From contig CATYZV010000112.1 in assembly GCA_958415865.1 (NCBI GenBank), forward strand, positions 1-6,415: DNA of 6,415 bases. Reading direction: 5' to 3'. Below the pieces are notes generated by a model. It searched no databases, was not told the DNA's origin, and saw nothing but the letters and a program-made list of their open reading frames with translations. Both the position numbers and the translations under genes were made by a program. Source of the stretch: an uncultured Selenomonadaceae bacterium. Its GTDB lineage: Bacteria; Bacillota; Negativicutes; Selenomonadales; Selenomonadaceae. This document shows, piece after piece, positions 1 through 6,384 of this stretch (positions are counted from its first letter, which is position 1; each line of letters begins with the position of its first letter).

Positions 1-35
1 ATTTTTATCCATCTGCTAAAAGTTTATTTCATTAA

Positions 36-81
36 TAATGCAAAAGCCGCAATGCCCGATTTATTCAGGCACTGCGGCTTT
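36..81 (-). terminator. Rho-independent terminator after the DUF2344 gene
   Basis: Arms at 43-56 and 68-81 are 14 nt each, with an 11-nt loop. They are complementary except at one position. In the minus-strand RNA that position is a G-U wobble, so the stem is continuous; in the plus-strand RNA it would be an A-C mismatch. The stem is GC-rich in the middle and runs into a short U-run (TTTT, then GCATTATT) on the minus strand. It begins 13 bases past the stop codon of the last gene, as expected for the end of this operon. The plus strand also has a T-rich flank (TTTATTTTT), so some activity for a convergent transcript entering from the left is possible. Confidence 0.85.
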
Positions 82-94
82 ATTTTTCAATAGC

Positions 95-778
95 TCAATC
101 TAAGTCTATCAAATTTTTTCCCTGATGGTGAAGACCGGTGCGACAGATGAAGGCCTGCATCACATCTATCGGCAGATGATATTGGCTGCGGAGGACTTCT
201 AATACTTCGCCGGGCTTGACTGTGCCGGTCGGCGTTATGCTGATGCTTACGGTCAATTTAAGCCAGCCGTCTTCTAGGGAAAATTGAATCGGCTTGGGAA
301 GATACTGCTTGATTTCAATATCCTTTTTCTTTTTGGGCGTTTCGCGCGTGAAGATGATTTCTTTTGCACTGTTCAGCCCATCTATAGCTTTTTGAACGAT
401 AGCTTCGTCAGAGGTAAAAGGTATTTTCATCTCGTACGATGCCTCATCGACGACGGACATCAGAGCTTTTGCCCGCAAATTGATCTGACGTGCCGTGAGC
501 AGCTGCACTCCCGGCGGCAGGGCTGCGCGGAGCTTGTCGAACAGCTCCGGCTGGCAGACTTCTTTACTTAGTTCCAAGTCCATGTATTCGCAGCTGCTCG
601 TAACGCCTACGGACAGTGCAGAGGCAAAAGCTATTTTCATATGCGGGTTAAAGCCCTCAGAGTACGCCGCCGGCAGATGGGCACGGCAGATGGCGCGCTG
701 CATCAAAGAGGCGTAATCGAGGTGGGAAATGTAGCGTATTTCGTCGCCTTTGGTGATTTTTAGGCGGTATTTTATCAT
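95..778 (-). CDS. DUF2344 / TIGR03936 family radical SAM-associated protein
   Basis: The 227-residue product matches the DUF2344 (TIGR03936) family, which is found next to or fused to TIGR03960 radical SAM proteins. Its biochemical role is not established as far as I know. The N-terminus has the family signature: a basic strand, then ISHLD at 17-21, then a conserved block at about 39-70 with SEGFNPHMKIAFASALSVG. A lysine-rich segment (149-152, followed by DIEIKQYL) and a late KPGEVLEVL motif (188-196) also fit. No signal peptide or membrane segment is visible, so it should be cytosolic. The ATG start agrees with the family's usual N-terminus. A GAGG ribosome binding site (plus-strand 789-792) lies 10 nt upstream, in the 17-base gap after the radical SAM gene, so the two are almost certainly co-transcribed. 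In many genomes a ribonuclease G gene or the rplU-rpmA cluster follows; here a terminator follows instead. The family call is firm, the function open. Confidence 0.88.
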   Translation of the reverse strand: MIKYRLKITKGDEIRYISHLDYASLMQRAICRAHLPAAYSEGFNPHMKIAFASALSVGVTSSCEYMDLELSKEVCQPELFDKLRAALPPGVQLLTARQINLRAKALMSVVDEASYEMKIPFTSDEAIVQKAIDGLNSAKEIIFTRETPKKKKDIEIKQYLPKPIQFSLEDGWLKLTVSISITPTGTVKPGEVLEVLRSQYHLPIDVMQAFICRTGLHHQGKNLIDLD

Positions 779-795
779 ATTGGCAAAACCTCGTC

Positions 796-2640
796 TTATT
801 TTATCGTATCCATATCAGTGCCGAGCACAGGGCAGATGCCGCAGCCGTTGCAGTTATTGTGGCGGCAGTCGCGGGTCAGCTGTGCCTGCTGCGCTTTTTC
901 GTACTCGCGCTGCAAGAATTTCTTGCTGACACCGGGCGTGGTGTGGTCCCAGGGCAGTTTTTCTGCGAAGGAATACTCGCGCATATTGTAAAAATACGGG
1001 TCGATGCCGCATTTTTCAAAGGCGTTCATCCATACATCGTATTTGAATTCTTCCGTCCAGCCGTCGAACTTCGCGCCGTCTTTCCATGCCTGATATATCA
1101 CTTTGGACAGCCTGCGGTCGCCGCGCGAGATGAAGCCTTCCATTATGCTCGTTCTGGCATCGTGGTAGTTGAACTGGACAGCACGGTCTTTGATATGCTC
1201 TTTCAGGAGTTTCTGCTTGCGCTGAAATTCTTCTAGGCTGTTTTGCGGGAACCACTGGAACGGTGTATAGGGCTTGGGCACGAAGCACGATACGCTGACG
1301 GTTACTTTGACATCGCGCCGCTTGGTGATATAGCGGTAGAGCCGTGCTACTTTCTGTCCCAGCTCAGCAATGCCGATGATATCTTCGTCCGTTTCTGTCG
1401 GCAGCCCCATCATGAAGTATAGTTTGACATTTTTCCAGCCGTGGCGGAAAGCTGCTCCGGTGGCTTCCATGAGATTTTCTTCCGTAACGCCTTTGTTGAT
1501 GACATCGCGCAGACGCTGCGTGCCGGCTTCCGGTGCAAAGGTGAGGCCGCTCTTTCTGACCTGCTGCATTTTGTGAGCCAGGTCGATGGAAAAGCTGTCG
1601 ATGCGCAGCGACGGCAGCGAGAAGGAGACGCGCTCATTTTTGTAATCTTCCATGAGGTCGTCGACGATTTCGCCGAGGCAGGAGTAATCGGCAGAGCTTA
1701 GCGAGGTCAGCGACATTTCGTTGTAACCCGTGCCGGCGAGCGATTCGCGGGCGATTTCATGCAGGCGTTCTGCCGTGCGTTCGCGCACGGGGCGGTAGGC
1801 GATGCCTGCCTGACAGAAGCGGCAGCCGCGCGTACAGCCGCGGAACAGTTCCAGCATTATGCGGTCGTGCACGATGTCGATATACGGCAGCACCGGTTTT
1901 TTTACGGCAAAGGCTTCGCGGAAATTCTTTATGACGCGCTTGTAGATGACGGGACGCGCTTCTTTTTTCAGCGGCACGATTTCGGCAAAGGTGCCGTCTT
2001 CATGGTATTTTGCTTCATAAAAAGAAGGCACGTAAATTCCGTCCAGCTTGGCGAGCTCTGTCAGCAGTGCTTTTCTGCCGCCGCTTTTGCCTGCTTCTTT
2101 CCAGCGGATGAACGTATCGACGACTTCATTTAAAACTTCTTCGCCCTCGCCGATTATGAAGAAATCGAAGAAGTCTGCTACCGGCTCCACGTTGTAGACG
2201 CAGGGACCGCCGCCGACGATAAACGGGTCATCTTCGCCGCGCTGTCTGCTCCATACGGGAATGCCGGCGAGATCCAGCATATTAAGCACATTCGTATAGA
2301 TCATTTCATACTGCAGTGAAAAGCCGACAAAATCGAATTTATTTATCGGCTCAAATGATTCCAGCGCATAGAGCGGCATGCCGCCTTCGCGCATCTTCGC
2401 TTCCATGTCCAGCCACGGCGCGTAGACGCGTTCAGCTACAGTGTCTTCACGCGCATTGAGCACTTCATAGAGGATTTTCAAGCCCAAATTGGACATGCCG
2501 ACTTCGTAGACATCGGGCATGGATAAAGCGAAAGTGCATTTCATCTCAGCGTGATTCTTATGCACAGCATTGACTTCGCCGCCGGTGTAGCGTGCCGGCT
2601 TGGCAACGGACTGCAGTACAGCGTGGTCTAATCTAATCAA
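796..2640 (-). CDS. TIGR03960 family radical SAM protein with B12-binding-like N-terminal domain
   Basis: This 614-residue protein has a cobalamin-binding-like N-terminal domain (about 35-180) with GGGPCVYNVEP (143-153) and IGEGEE (163-168), as in B12-type radical SAM enzymes. The radical SAM domain follows, with the cluster motif CTRGCRFC (C269, C273, C276; CxxxCxxC) that binds a 4Fe-4S cluster and S-adenosylmethionine. Further family-type motifs are FAPEAGTQRLR (368-378) and MMGLPTETDEDI (410-421). The C-terminus has an extra cysteine cluster (C592, C597, C600, C603). The DxHxxG cobalamin signature reads DVYEVG (43-48), with Tyr in place of His, so B12 binding is uncertain. Start: TTG at 2640, with a GAAAGGA ribosome binding site 8 nt upstream. 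An in-frame TAA sits directly before the TTG, and the next in-frame Met is residue 33, too late to keep the conserved N-terminus. It lies 17 bases before the DUF2344 gene, its usual partner. The reaction and substrate are unknown. Confidence 0.9.
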   Translation of the reverse strand: MIRLDHAVLQSVAKPARYTGGEVNAVHKNHAEMKCTFALSMPDVYEVGMSNLGLKILYEVLNAREDTVAERVYAPWLDMEAKMREGGMPLYALESFEPINKFDFVGFSLQYEMIYTNVLNMLDLAGIPVWSRQRGEDDPFIVGGGPCVYNVEPVADFFDFFIIGEGEEVLNEVVDTFIRWKEAGKSGGRKALLTELAKLDGIYVPSFYEAKYHEDGTFAEIVPLKKEARPVIYKRVIKNFREAFAVKKPVLPYIDIVHDRIMLELFRGCTRGCRFCQAGIAYRPVRERTAERLHEIARESLAGTGYNEMSLTSLSSADYSCLGEIVDDLMEDYKNERVSFSLPSLRIDSFSIDLAHKMQQVRKSGLTFAPEAGTQRLRDVINKGVTEENLMEATGAAFRHGWKNVKLYFMMGLPTETDEDIIGIAELGQKVARLYRYITKRRDVKVTVSVSCFVPKPYTPFQWFPQNSLEEFQRKQKLLKEHIKDRAVQFNYHDARTSIMEGFISRGDRRLSKVIYQAWKDGAKFDGWTEEFKYDVWMNAFEKCGIDPYFYNMREYSFAEKLPWDHTTPGVSKKFLQREYEKAQQAQLTRDCRHNNCNGCGICPVLGTDMDTIK

Positions 2641-2648
2641 TTACAACG

Positions 2649-2655
2649 TCCTTTC
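2649..2655 (-). promoter_or_regulatory. Ribosome binding site deciding the UUG start
   Basis: The minus strand reads GAAAGGA here, 8 nt before the TTG at 2640. It is a strong anti-SD match at good spacing. Together with the in-frame stop immediately upstream of the TTG, it fixes the non-ATG start of the radical SAM gene. Confidence 0.75.
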
Positions 2656-2724
2656 TCTCCATTGAGTTTTAACTTTTATATTTTTGCTCTAATTTCTAAC
2701 GAATTTTAATTGGGGCGGGGAAAG

Positions 2725-2748
2725 CCGTGTGCATGGATACGCACACGG
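2725..2748 (-). terminator. Intergenic stem-loop, weak terminator or processing hairpin
   Basis: CCGTGTGC (2725-2732) and GCACACGG (2741-2748) form a perfect 8-bp inverted repeat. In the minus-strand RNA the stem can extend by a G-U and a U-A pair to 10 bp, leaving an AUCC tetraloop. It starts 8 bases after the stop codon of the coiled-coil gene, where a terminator belongs. The bases after the stem are CTTTCCCCGCCCC, only three Ts and then a C-rich run, so it is not a classic intrinsic terminator. It could be a leaky terminator, an RNA-processing or stability element, or a pause site separating the two gene blocks. Confidence 0.5.
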
Positions 2749-2756
2749 ATTCTAAT

Positions 2757-3272
2757 TTAACTTTTAATCATCTGTTTATTGTTTTCTTGGGGCTGTTCTT
2801 CTTCTGAGTGCTGATTCTTAGGCACGTCATCTATGTGCTTTAAGCCTTCTTTTGCCATGGATACATTGTCCATAACATTCTTCATATAATGCTCCATGTG
2901 CTCAAATACCTGCTGGGCGTATTGGAGAGAGCCGTTGCGGACTTCTTCGGAGCGCTGATACGTCTTTTCCAGTATCTCGTTGGCTCTCGCCTTGGCGGCA
3001 GTCGTTATCGCGTCTTCTGAGACTTGCTTTTGCGCGTAGGCTTTTGCCTGTTCAATGATGTTCTTTGCTTCTGCGCGGGCATCTTCGATTATCTTATCGC
3101 GTTCATCCGTTATCTTTTCGGCTTCCTGCAGTGCTGTCGGCCACTGTTCGCGCATATCGCTGATCAGCTGCATCAGTGCTTCTTCATCGAGCATACATTT
3201 GCCGGTAAAGGGAAAATGTGAAGCATTTGCCACCAATTCTTCGAGTTCATGTATTGATTTTAACAGATCCAT
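2757..3272 (-). CDS. Coiled-coil protein of unknown function (ATPase subunit H/E- or DivIVA-like)
   Basis: This 171-residue, highly charged protein is probably mostly helical. Residues about 45-140 are rich in Ala, Glu, Lys and Gln with repeated short alanine-containing segments (EDARAEAKNIIEQAKAYAQ, 63-81; TAAKARANEILEK, 91-103). This is the composition of a long coiled-coil stalk, as in V-type ATPase subunit H/E, F-type subunit b or DivIVA-like proteins. The tail (about 151-171) is hydrophilic and rich in Glu, Gln and Asn, probably disordered. There is no membrane anchor, so an F0 subunit b proper is unlikely, and no other ATP synthase gene is nearby. Similar proteins, often loosely labelled ATPase, follow coaD in clostridial-type genomes. 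The ATG start has AGGATGGGA just upstream. The gene begins 35 bases after the coaD stop and probably shares its transcript. The molecular function is unknown; a structural or scaffolding role is a guess from shape. Confidence 0.8.
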   Translation of the reverse strand: MDLLKSIHELEELVANASHFPFTGKCMLDEEALMQLISDMREQWPTALQEAEKITDERDKIIEDARAEAKNIIEQAKAYAQKQVSEDAITTAAKARANEILEKTYQRSEEVRNGSLQYAQQVFEHMEHYMKNVMDNVSMAKEGLKHIDDVPKNQHSEEEQPQENNKQMIKS

Positions 3273-3307
3273 TATAATCCCATCCTGCTCTTACGCTAAG
3301 ATTTTAA

Positions 3308-3790
3308 TTATTTTTGCGCTGCTTTTTCCGTTATGGCTGATTCCACGCACGGAGGCACCAAGCCTTTTATATCGCCGCCGAATTTCACCAGTTCGCGGAT
3401 GGCAGATGACGATACATGATAATGGCCGGGCGTAGTCGTCAAAAATATGCTCTCGATGTCAGGTGCGAGATTCTTCATCAGCATAGCGCGCGGAAATTCG
3501 TAGAGAAAATCATTGGCATCGCGCAGCCCGCGCACGATCACGTGAATATCATTCTTGTGTGCATAATCAGGCAATAGGCCGCTGAAAGCATCGACAGAGA
3601 TATTCGGTATGTGCTCTGTGGCTTGGCGGAGCATTGCTACTCTTTCTTCTACTGTGAATAACGGATTCTTGCTGACATTGTTGAATACGCCGACGATCAC
3701 GTGGTCGAACATCTTGGCAGCGCGTTCAAATATGTCTATATGGCCGGATGTTACAGGGTCAAAACTGCCGGGGCAGAGTGCTGTAACCAT
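3308..3790 (-). CDS. coaD: Phosphopantetheine adenylyltransferase (CoaD)
   Basis: CoaD transfers AMP from ATP to 4'-phosphopantetheine, giving dephospho-CoA, the penultimate step of CoA synthesis in the cytosol. The 160-residue product has the usual family length and a nucleotidyltransferase fold. PGSFDPVTSGH (7-17) contains the TxGH ATP-binding signature, VRGLRDANDF (86-95) the conserved RGLR segment, and SSSAIRELVKFGGD (127-140) the C-terminal ISSS-type motif. The start is a choice. The open frame runs up to an ATG at 3811, giving 167 residues, but that ATG has no ribosome binding site. The ATG at 3790 gives the normal N-terminus (MVTALCPGSFDP) and has GAAGGGA 12 nt upstream, slightly long spacing. 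It lies 35 bases after rsmD, and the rsmD-coaD pair is common across bacteria. No key residue is missing. Confidence 0.95.
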   Translation of the reverse strand: MVTALCPGSFDPVTSGHIDIFERAAKMFDHVIVGVFNNVSKNPLFTVEERVAMLRQATEHIPNISVDAFSGLLPDYAHKNDIHVIVRGLRDANDFLYEFPRAMLMKNLAPDIESIFLTTTPGHYHVSSSAIRELVKFGGDIKGLVPPCVESAITEKAAQK

Positions 3791-3802
3791 TTGATATATC
3801 AT

Positions 3803-3809
3803 TCCCTTC
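3803..3809 (-). promoter_or_regulatory. Ribosome binding site deciding the coaD start
   Basis: The minus strand reads GAAGGGA, 12 nt before the ATG at 3790. It overlaps the two upstream in-frame ATGs (3811 and 3802), so it cannot serve them at normal spacing. This favours the shorter CoaD. Confidence 0.5.
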
Positions 3810-3825
3810 ATTGTTTATTGATTTA

Positions 3826-4404
3826 TCATTCAGCTGTCTGTTCAGGCTGCTGCATGGATTTATAGATACTGAGCTGAGTAACTGCACCGTAGGCACGGCG
3901 GCGGACCAGCTTCAATTCGCCGTATTCATCAGGCAGCTCATCGTCGAGAGCGTGCTCCATGATGACGTACGCGCCGGGCAGTGCCACAGGAAATTCAGCC
4001 AGCGTTTCCAATGCGCGCAGGCATAGCTCCTTGTGGTACGGCGGGTCGCAGAAGATCACGTCGAAACGTTCACCCTTGCGGTATAGCTTTTTCAGCGCGG
4101 CAAATACGTCCGCTTTCAGCACTGTGCATCTGTCTTCCAGATGAGTGTGCGCCACGTTGAATTTTATAGAAGAAATGCTGTCGGCTGCCTGGTCTATCAG
4201 CACGGCATGAGCTGCGCCGCGGCTCAGCGATTCCAGGCCGAGGCTGCCCGTGCCGGAGAATAAATCGAGGACTTTCGCCTCGTAGAGCAGGCTGCCCAGC
4301 ATGTTGAACAGCGACTCTTTGATGCGGTCGGCAGTAGGCCGCGTGCTCATGCCCTTAGGGGCTTTGAGCTTCGTCCCGCGGGCACTGCCGCTTATTATCC
4401 TCAT
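3826..4404 (-). CDS. rsmD: 16S rRNA (guanine(966)-N(2))-methyltransferase (RsmD)
   Basis: RsmD uses S-adenosylmethionine to methylate N2 of G966 in 16S rRNA (E. coli numbering), near the P-site tRNA contact of the small subunit. The 192-residue length is typical. The N-terminus carries the family signature MRIISGSARGTKLKAP followed by TRPTADRIKESLFNML (21-36). The SAM-binding motif I is LDLFSGTGSLGLE (46-58), and the catalytic motif of N-methyltransferases is DPPY (120-123, within FDVIFCDPPYHK). The start ATG overlaps the nadE stop as ATGA (4401-4404). GGGTGA sits 6 nt upstream within the end of nadE, so translation is probably coupled. The C-terminal tail is short and Gln/Glu-rich. coaD follows closely, the usual neighbour; having nadE directly upstream is less usual. 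Confidence 0.95.
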   Translation of the reverse strand: MRIISGSARGTKLKAPKGMSTRPTADRIKESLFNMLGSLLYEAKVLDLFSGTGSLGLESLSRGAAHAVLIDQAADSISSIKFNVAHTHLEDRCTVLKADVFAALKKLYRKGERFDVIFCDPPYHKELCLRALETLAEFPVALPGAYVIMEHALDDELPDEYGELKLVRRRAYGAVTQLSIYKSMQQPEQTAE

Positions 4405-6302
4405 CGCGCTTCACCCAGCAGCTCGGCTTTAAGTGCTTTATAGGCGCGCGTATAGTACGGTCCGTTCTGCGCTTCGCGATGGTCAAAGCCATAGGCGCGG
4501 CGGCTCACGGCGAGAATAGGCGGAGCTTGAATGCGCTTGGCGACTGCCATGCCGGAAAACAGATTCCACCAGCGTTCCAGATCGCTGATGAATTCAGCGG
4601 CGGTAGGGAAGTATTCTTTTACCAATCCTTTTTTACAGCCGATATGCTCTTCCAGCGTTCCTTCGGCGTACCAGCGCAGAATATCTTCCGGTGCCGTCTT
4701 GTTCCAACTTTCCACAAACGCGCGGAACAGAAAATCGTGATACGGGTATTTGATAGGGTCGCCCTTTCCTTCATCGACATTCTGCGCATCGGACAGCTCG
4801 GCACTGGGAACGATGTCGATAATGCCCTGCGGCACGACTTCGCGCTTATAGACTTCATCATTTAAATAGTGAGCCAGTGCATAGACTTGGTATTTCCATA
4901 GGTCAGCTAGTGCAGCTAAAAAACCTGACTGATCGCCGTACAAGGTCGAGTAGCCGACAGTCGTTTCCGCCTTGTTGGCATTGCAGGTAAAGCCGCCGCC
5001 GATTGCCGCTGCCATGCCGGCGAGAATTCTAGCCGAGCGGTCGCGTGCCTGTATATTTTCCTTGACGAAGGAAGATACTTTGATACGATGCTTTTCACCG
5101 CTGCGCAGCGATTCTATATCCGTCGCTTCAAACTGCTTGACAGTGAAATCCACGACTTCCTGAATAGGCACTACAGCGTAATCGCAGCCTAGGTTCTTCG
5201 CCAGCTGAGCTGACAAGCCTTTCGTCGTCTCCGAATTGAACACGCTGGGCATATTGATCAGCGTCAGATTTTCAGGGCCGATGATGTAGGCGTACAGTGC
5301 CGAAGCCACAGCTGAGTCGATGCCGCCGGAGATGCCGATGACTACTTTCTTCATGTGAATATTGCGGAGAAACTTGGCTATGCCGTAGCGCAGTGCCTTG
5401 TATATATTCGATATATCGTCCTGCTGCGGCACAGGCAGAGCTTTATGTTTTTCACCGAACAATTCCACATAAGAATTTTTTGCCGTGTACTCTTCGCAGG
5501 CTGCGATGATGCTGCCGTCCGCATCGTAGACCGTGCTCGAACCGTCGAAGGTGTAAATCGTCTTGCCGTTGTTCTGGATGCCGATATTGTTGACGTAGAT
5601 CAGCGGTATCTTATTTTCAGCTGCCTGATGCGAAAATACGCGGTGGCGTTTGTTGTTCTTGCCGAAAGTGTAAGGCGATGCCGAGATGTTGATCAGCATA
5701 TCGAGCTTGTAATTCTTGCATAGCGCGTCGATCGGTGCAAAATCGTAATCGTCGCTCCAGCCGTCTTCGCAGAGAATGCAGCCAAGTGTCAGCTGCTGTC
5801 CTTTGATCTCCACCTTAAACGGCGACAATAGTTCTTCTGCTGATACTTTCCGCTCTTCAGCGAGGCTTTGCAGGCTGAAGAAGTAGCGGCTGTCATCAAA
5901 CTCGCGGTAGTTGGGGAACAGCGTCTTGATCGTATAGGGATACGGCGATTTTTCCGGCCGGATCAGCTGACCGCCGCGCGCCGCATACAGCGCGTTGTAC
6001 TTGCGCACGCGCCCGTCCGTATTCTTCCTGTCCCAGTCCACTGCTACATTGCCGAAGATGACGCAGATATCGCTGTCTTTCGTCGCTGTGATGATATCGT
6101 CGCCGCAGGCGAGGCAGTCTTTGAGATACGCCGTCTGTTCCCAGGTATCGCCGAGCAGATAGCCCGGAATCACCATTTCTGAAAAGACGATGATATCCGC
6201 CCCTTGAGCTTTTGCCTCGTCGATAGCCCGGAGCATTTTTTCCGTATTGAGGTCGGGATGTCCCGGTTCAACTTCAATTTGAGCAAAACATAATTTTATC
6301 AT
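4401..6302 (-). CDS. nadE: Glutamine-dependent NAD+ synthetase (NadE)
   Basis: NadE makes NAD+ from deamido-NAD+, ATP and glutamine, the last step of de novo and Preiss-Handler synthesis. The 633-residue product is the two-domain form. An N-terminal nitrilase-like glutaminase (about 1-280) releases ammonia, with an apparent triad E42 (FSEMVIPGY), K126 (IKTLFPNYREFDD) and C178 (CILCEDGW). A C-terminal synthetase domain follows, with the PP-loop SGGIDS (325-330), ENIQAR (415-420), NKAETTVGYSTLYGD (443-457) and PSAEL (499-503). All expected catalytic residues are present, so it should use glutamine and not depend on free ammonia. The ATG at 6302 has AAAGGCGG (6310-6317) 7 nt upstream. It is the first gene of the visible block and overlaps rsmD by 4 bases. 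The C-terminal segment (about 590-625, QAPPILAVSRRAYGFDHRE) resembles the long NadE type. Confidence 0.96.
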   Translation of the reverse strand: MIKLCFAQIEVEPGHPDLNTEKMLRAIDEAKAQGADIIVFSEMVIPGYLLGDTWEQTAYLKDCLACGDDIITATKDSDICVIFGNVAVDWDRKNTDGRVRKYNALYAARGGQLIRPEKSPYPYTIKTLFPNYREFDDSRYFFSLQSLAEERKVSAEELLSPFKVEIKGQQLTLGCILCEDGWSDDYDFAPIDALCKNYKLDMLINISASPYTFGKNNKRHRVFSHQAAENKIPLIYVNNIGIQNNGKTIYTFDGSSTVYDADGSIIAACEEYTAKNSYVELFGEKHKALPVPQQDDISNIYKALRYGIAKFLRNIHMKKVVIGISGGIDSAVASALYAYIIGPENLTLINMPSVFNSETTKGLSAQLAKNLGCDYAVVPIQEVVDFTVKQFEATDIESLRSGEKHRIKVSSFVKENIQARDRSARILAGMAAAIGGGFTCNANKAETTVGYSTLYGDQSGFLAALADLWKYQVYALAHYLNDEVYKREVVPQGIIDIVPSAELSDAQNVDEGKGDPIKYPYHDFLFRAFVESWNKTAPEDILRWYAEGTLEEHIGCKKGLVKEYFPTAAEFISDLERWWNLFSGMAVAKRIQAPPILAVSRRAYGFDHREAQNGPYYTRAYKALKAELLGEAR

Positions 6303-6347
6303 GGATGAACCGCCTTTATAAAAAATATATGGGATATTCCTATTTTA

Positions 6348-6363
6348 TGATATAACAATATCA
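6348..6363. promoter_or_regulatory. Perfect 16-bp palindrome upstream of nadE, candidate operator
   Basis: TGATAT (6348-6353) and ATATCA (6358-6363) are a perfect inverted repeat around a 4-base spacer. It lies 45 bases before the nadE start and overlaps a possible -10 element. The size and position suit a dimeric repressor site, but I cannot match it to a known NAD regulator motif (NiaR, NrtR). The region is AT-rich, so chance is a real alternative. Confidence 0.35.
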
Positions 6364-6384
6364 CAACCTTTATTCAATTGGCAA
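6355..6384 (-). promoter_or_regulatory. Possible sigma-70-type promoter for the nadE operon
   Basis: On the minus strand TTGCCA (6379-6384, five of six matches to TTGACA) is followed after 18 bases by TATTGT (6355-6360, four of six to TATAAT). Transcription would begin near 6347, giving a leader of about 45 nt with the nadE ribosome binding site near its end. Other -10-like hexamers (TATCAT, TAAAAT) lie just downstream, and the real promoter could also be beyond the window edge. Confidence 0.35.

Noticed and set aside
859..1236. Plus-strand open frame of 125 codons within the radical SAM gene
   Set aside because: It is antisense to a well-supported conserved gene and shows no recognisable domain. 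Other long plus-strand frames (such as 1759-2133, 3055-3435, 4479-4865, 5355-5723, 5868-6182) are likewise shadows of real genes.
1016..1288. Minus-strand out-of-frame open frame of 90 codons within the radical SAM gene
   Set aside because: It is wholly inside the conserved gene in another frame, with an Arg/Pro/Gln-rich composition typical of frame-shifted reading. The main frame is intact here, so there is no sign of a frameshift.
2669..2697. Possible promoter just upstream of the radical SAM gene (TTCGTT, 17 bases, TATAAA on the minus strand)
   Set aside because: The -35 matches the consensus at only two of six positions, and the region is AT-rich enough to give such -10 hexamers by chance.
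3791..3811. Longer CoaD starting at the ATG at 3811
   Set aside because: It adds seven residues not expected before the conserved PGSFDP segment, and its ATG has no ribosome binding site; the 3790 start fits the family and has GAAGGGA upstream.
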